Origin: JASJHI01 sp965371355
Lineage (GTDB): Bacteria > Actinomycetota > Acidimicrobiia > Acidimicrobiales > Ilumatobacteraceae
Assembly (NCBI GenBank): GCA_965371355.1
Contig: CBDUYD010000081.1
Location: 1-13,026, forward strand
Length of the DNA stretch: 13,026 bases
Direction: 5' to 3'
Shown here piece after piece: positions 12,242 to 13,026 of the stretch (positions are counted from its first letter, which is position 1; every line of letters begins with the position of its first letter). The position numbers were made by a program, and so were the translations under genes. The notes below the pieces were generated by a model. It made no database searches. It was given only the letters and a program-made list of their open reading frames with translations, and had not been told where the DNA came from.

Positions 12242-13026
12242 CACGACCCGGCAAGGTCACGCAGGAAGGCCTCGACCTCCGAACGGTGGCGGGTTCGCTT
12301 CATCGGTGGGAGCGCCTTCACGATGTCCCACCGGTAGTTGGCTTTTCCGAGTCGGGGGTCGAGAACCGCGACGGCACCCCGATCGGTCGTCGAGCGGATC
12401 AGCCGGCCCGCCGCCTGGGCGAGCATCATCGCGGCTCGGGGGATGTCGATCTCGGAGAACGCCGTCGGGCCGAGTTCGTCGCGACGCGCGGACAGCAGCG
12501 GATCGTCGGGGCGGGGGAACGGGATGCGATCGATCACGACGAGCGACAGCGATTGTCCGGGGACGTCGACGCCCTGGAACAGGCCCTGCGTGGCGAACAG
12601 GCACGTCTCGTCCGACTCTGCGAAAGCCCGGATGAGCGCCGGCTTGGGGAGGTCTCGTTGTGTGAGGATCGGGTTGTCGATTCGCTCGCGAAGGGCCTCC
12701 GCGGCATCGTCCATCGCCCGCCAGCTCGTGAACAGTGCCAGCGTGCGGCCACCCGCCGCTGCGATCAGCGCCTCGAGCTCGTCGTGCACCGCCGGGCGGA
12801 AGCCGTCGCTGTTCGGATTCGGCATGTGCAGGGCGCAGTAGAGCATCGAGTGCGCCTCGTAGTCGAAGGGGCTGCCGACGTCGGCGACCTCGACCTCTTC
12901 GGCGGGAATCCCCAGGCGCTGGGGGAGAGATGAGGGAATGGTCGCGCTCGTCAGCACGGCCGTGCGCTGCGACCACACACCCTCGGCCATCGTGGGGCCG
13001 ACGTCGAGCGGCGCGATCTCGAGTCG
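12241..13026 (-). CDS. dinG: DinG/XPD-family ATP-dependent DNA helicase, C-terminal part
   Basis: The C-terminal 261 residues of a superfamily 2 helicase of the DinG/YoaA type; the N-terminus lies beyond the right edge. Visible helicase motifs are III-like TAVLTSATI (near the window edge), IV ALFTSWRAMDDAAEAL, V FATQGLFQGVDVPGQSLSLVVIDRIPF, and VI QAAGRLIRSTTDRGAVAVLDPR with the Q-x-x-GR-x-I-R arginine finger. The C-terminal helicase domain looks complete. The Walker A, DEAH and iron-sulfur cysteine region, which would separate DinG from other XPD relatives, is not in the window. Such enzymes unwind DNA with 5'-3' polarity and resolve R-loops or other structures in DNA repair. An ATG at 12990 is internal, because the frame stays open with family-like sequence (IAPLDVGPTM) to the edge. 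Confidence 0.9.
   Translation of the reverse strand, partial: RLEIAPLDVGPTMAEGVWSQRTAVLTSATIPSSLPQRLGIPAEEVEVADVGSPFDYEAHSMLYCALHMPNPNSDGFRPAVHDELEALIAAAGGRTLALFTSWRAMDDAAEALRERIDNPILTQRDLPKPALIRAFAESDETCLFATQGLFQGVDVPGQSLSLVVIDRIPFPRPDDPLLSARRDELGPTAFSEIDIPRAAMMLAQAAGRLIRSTTDRGAVAVLDPRLGKANYRWDIVKALPPMKRTRHRSEVEAFLRDLAGS

Noticed and set aside
1..13026. tRNA, rRNA, CRISPR array, insertion sequence or phage genes
   Set aside because: No room for RNA genes outside coding sequence except 10232-10415, which has none. No spaced repeats, transposase or integrase motifs were seen.

Overview
This is a very gene-dense, high-GC bacterial segment. Only about 330 of its 13,026 bases (about 2.5%) lie between genes. 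The GC-rich codon use, frequent GTG starts, absence of Shine-Dalgarno sequences, an MtrA/MtrB-like two-component pair, a mycobacterial-type acyl-CoA ligase with an HtdZ-like hydratase, and the classical menaquinone pathway all point to an actinobacterium. Acidimicrobiia (an Ilumatobacter-like marine or soil lineage) is my guess from protein flavour; I could not test it.

Bases 1-7204 are a menaquinone and acyl-CoA region. On the minus strand at the left edge lie a cut-off menH and, translationally coupled to it, a cytoplasmic FrnE/DsbA-type thiol oxidoreductase. menD diverges from them on the plus strand and ends 1 base from the stop of menF. menF belongs to a compact minus-strand unit, maoC (HtdZ-like) - acyl-CoA ligase - menG - menF. 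MenF makes isochorismate from chorismate, MenD condenses it with 2-oxoglutarate, MenH eliminates pyruvate, and MenG performs the final methylation. menA, menB, menC and menE are not in the window.

Bases 7231-11099 start with era (ribosome assembly GTPase). A signalling module follows: a GerMN-domain lipoprotein and a sensor histidine kinase (one minus-strand operon), and an OmpR-type response regulator diverging from them. This resembles the mtrA-mtrB-lpqB locus of other actinobacteria, but the regulator is flipped and the lipoprotein is cut down to its GerMN core. The 184-base region between kinase and regulator is the only sizeable non-coding stretch. It holds a three-armed inverted repeat and two GTMACA-like boxes.

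Bases 11158-13026 hold a class II fructose-bisphosphate aldolase whose catalytic residues fall at the same positions as in the E. coli enzyme, and the C-terminal part of a DinG-type helicase that runs off the right edge.

No mobile element, CRISPR array, tRNA or rRNA was seen. The most notable signals are the rearranged two-component module with its structured intergenic region, and the recurrence of a -10-like hexamer a few bases before the start codon of every transcription unit, which suggests leaderless transcripts.
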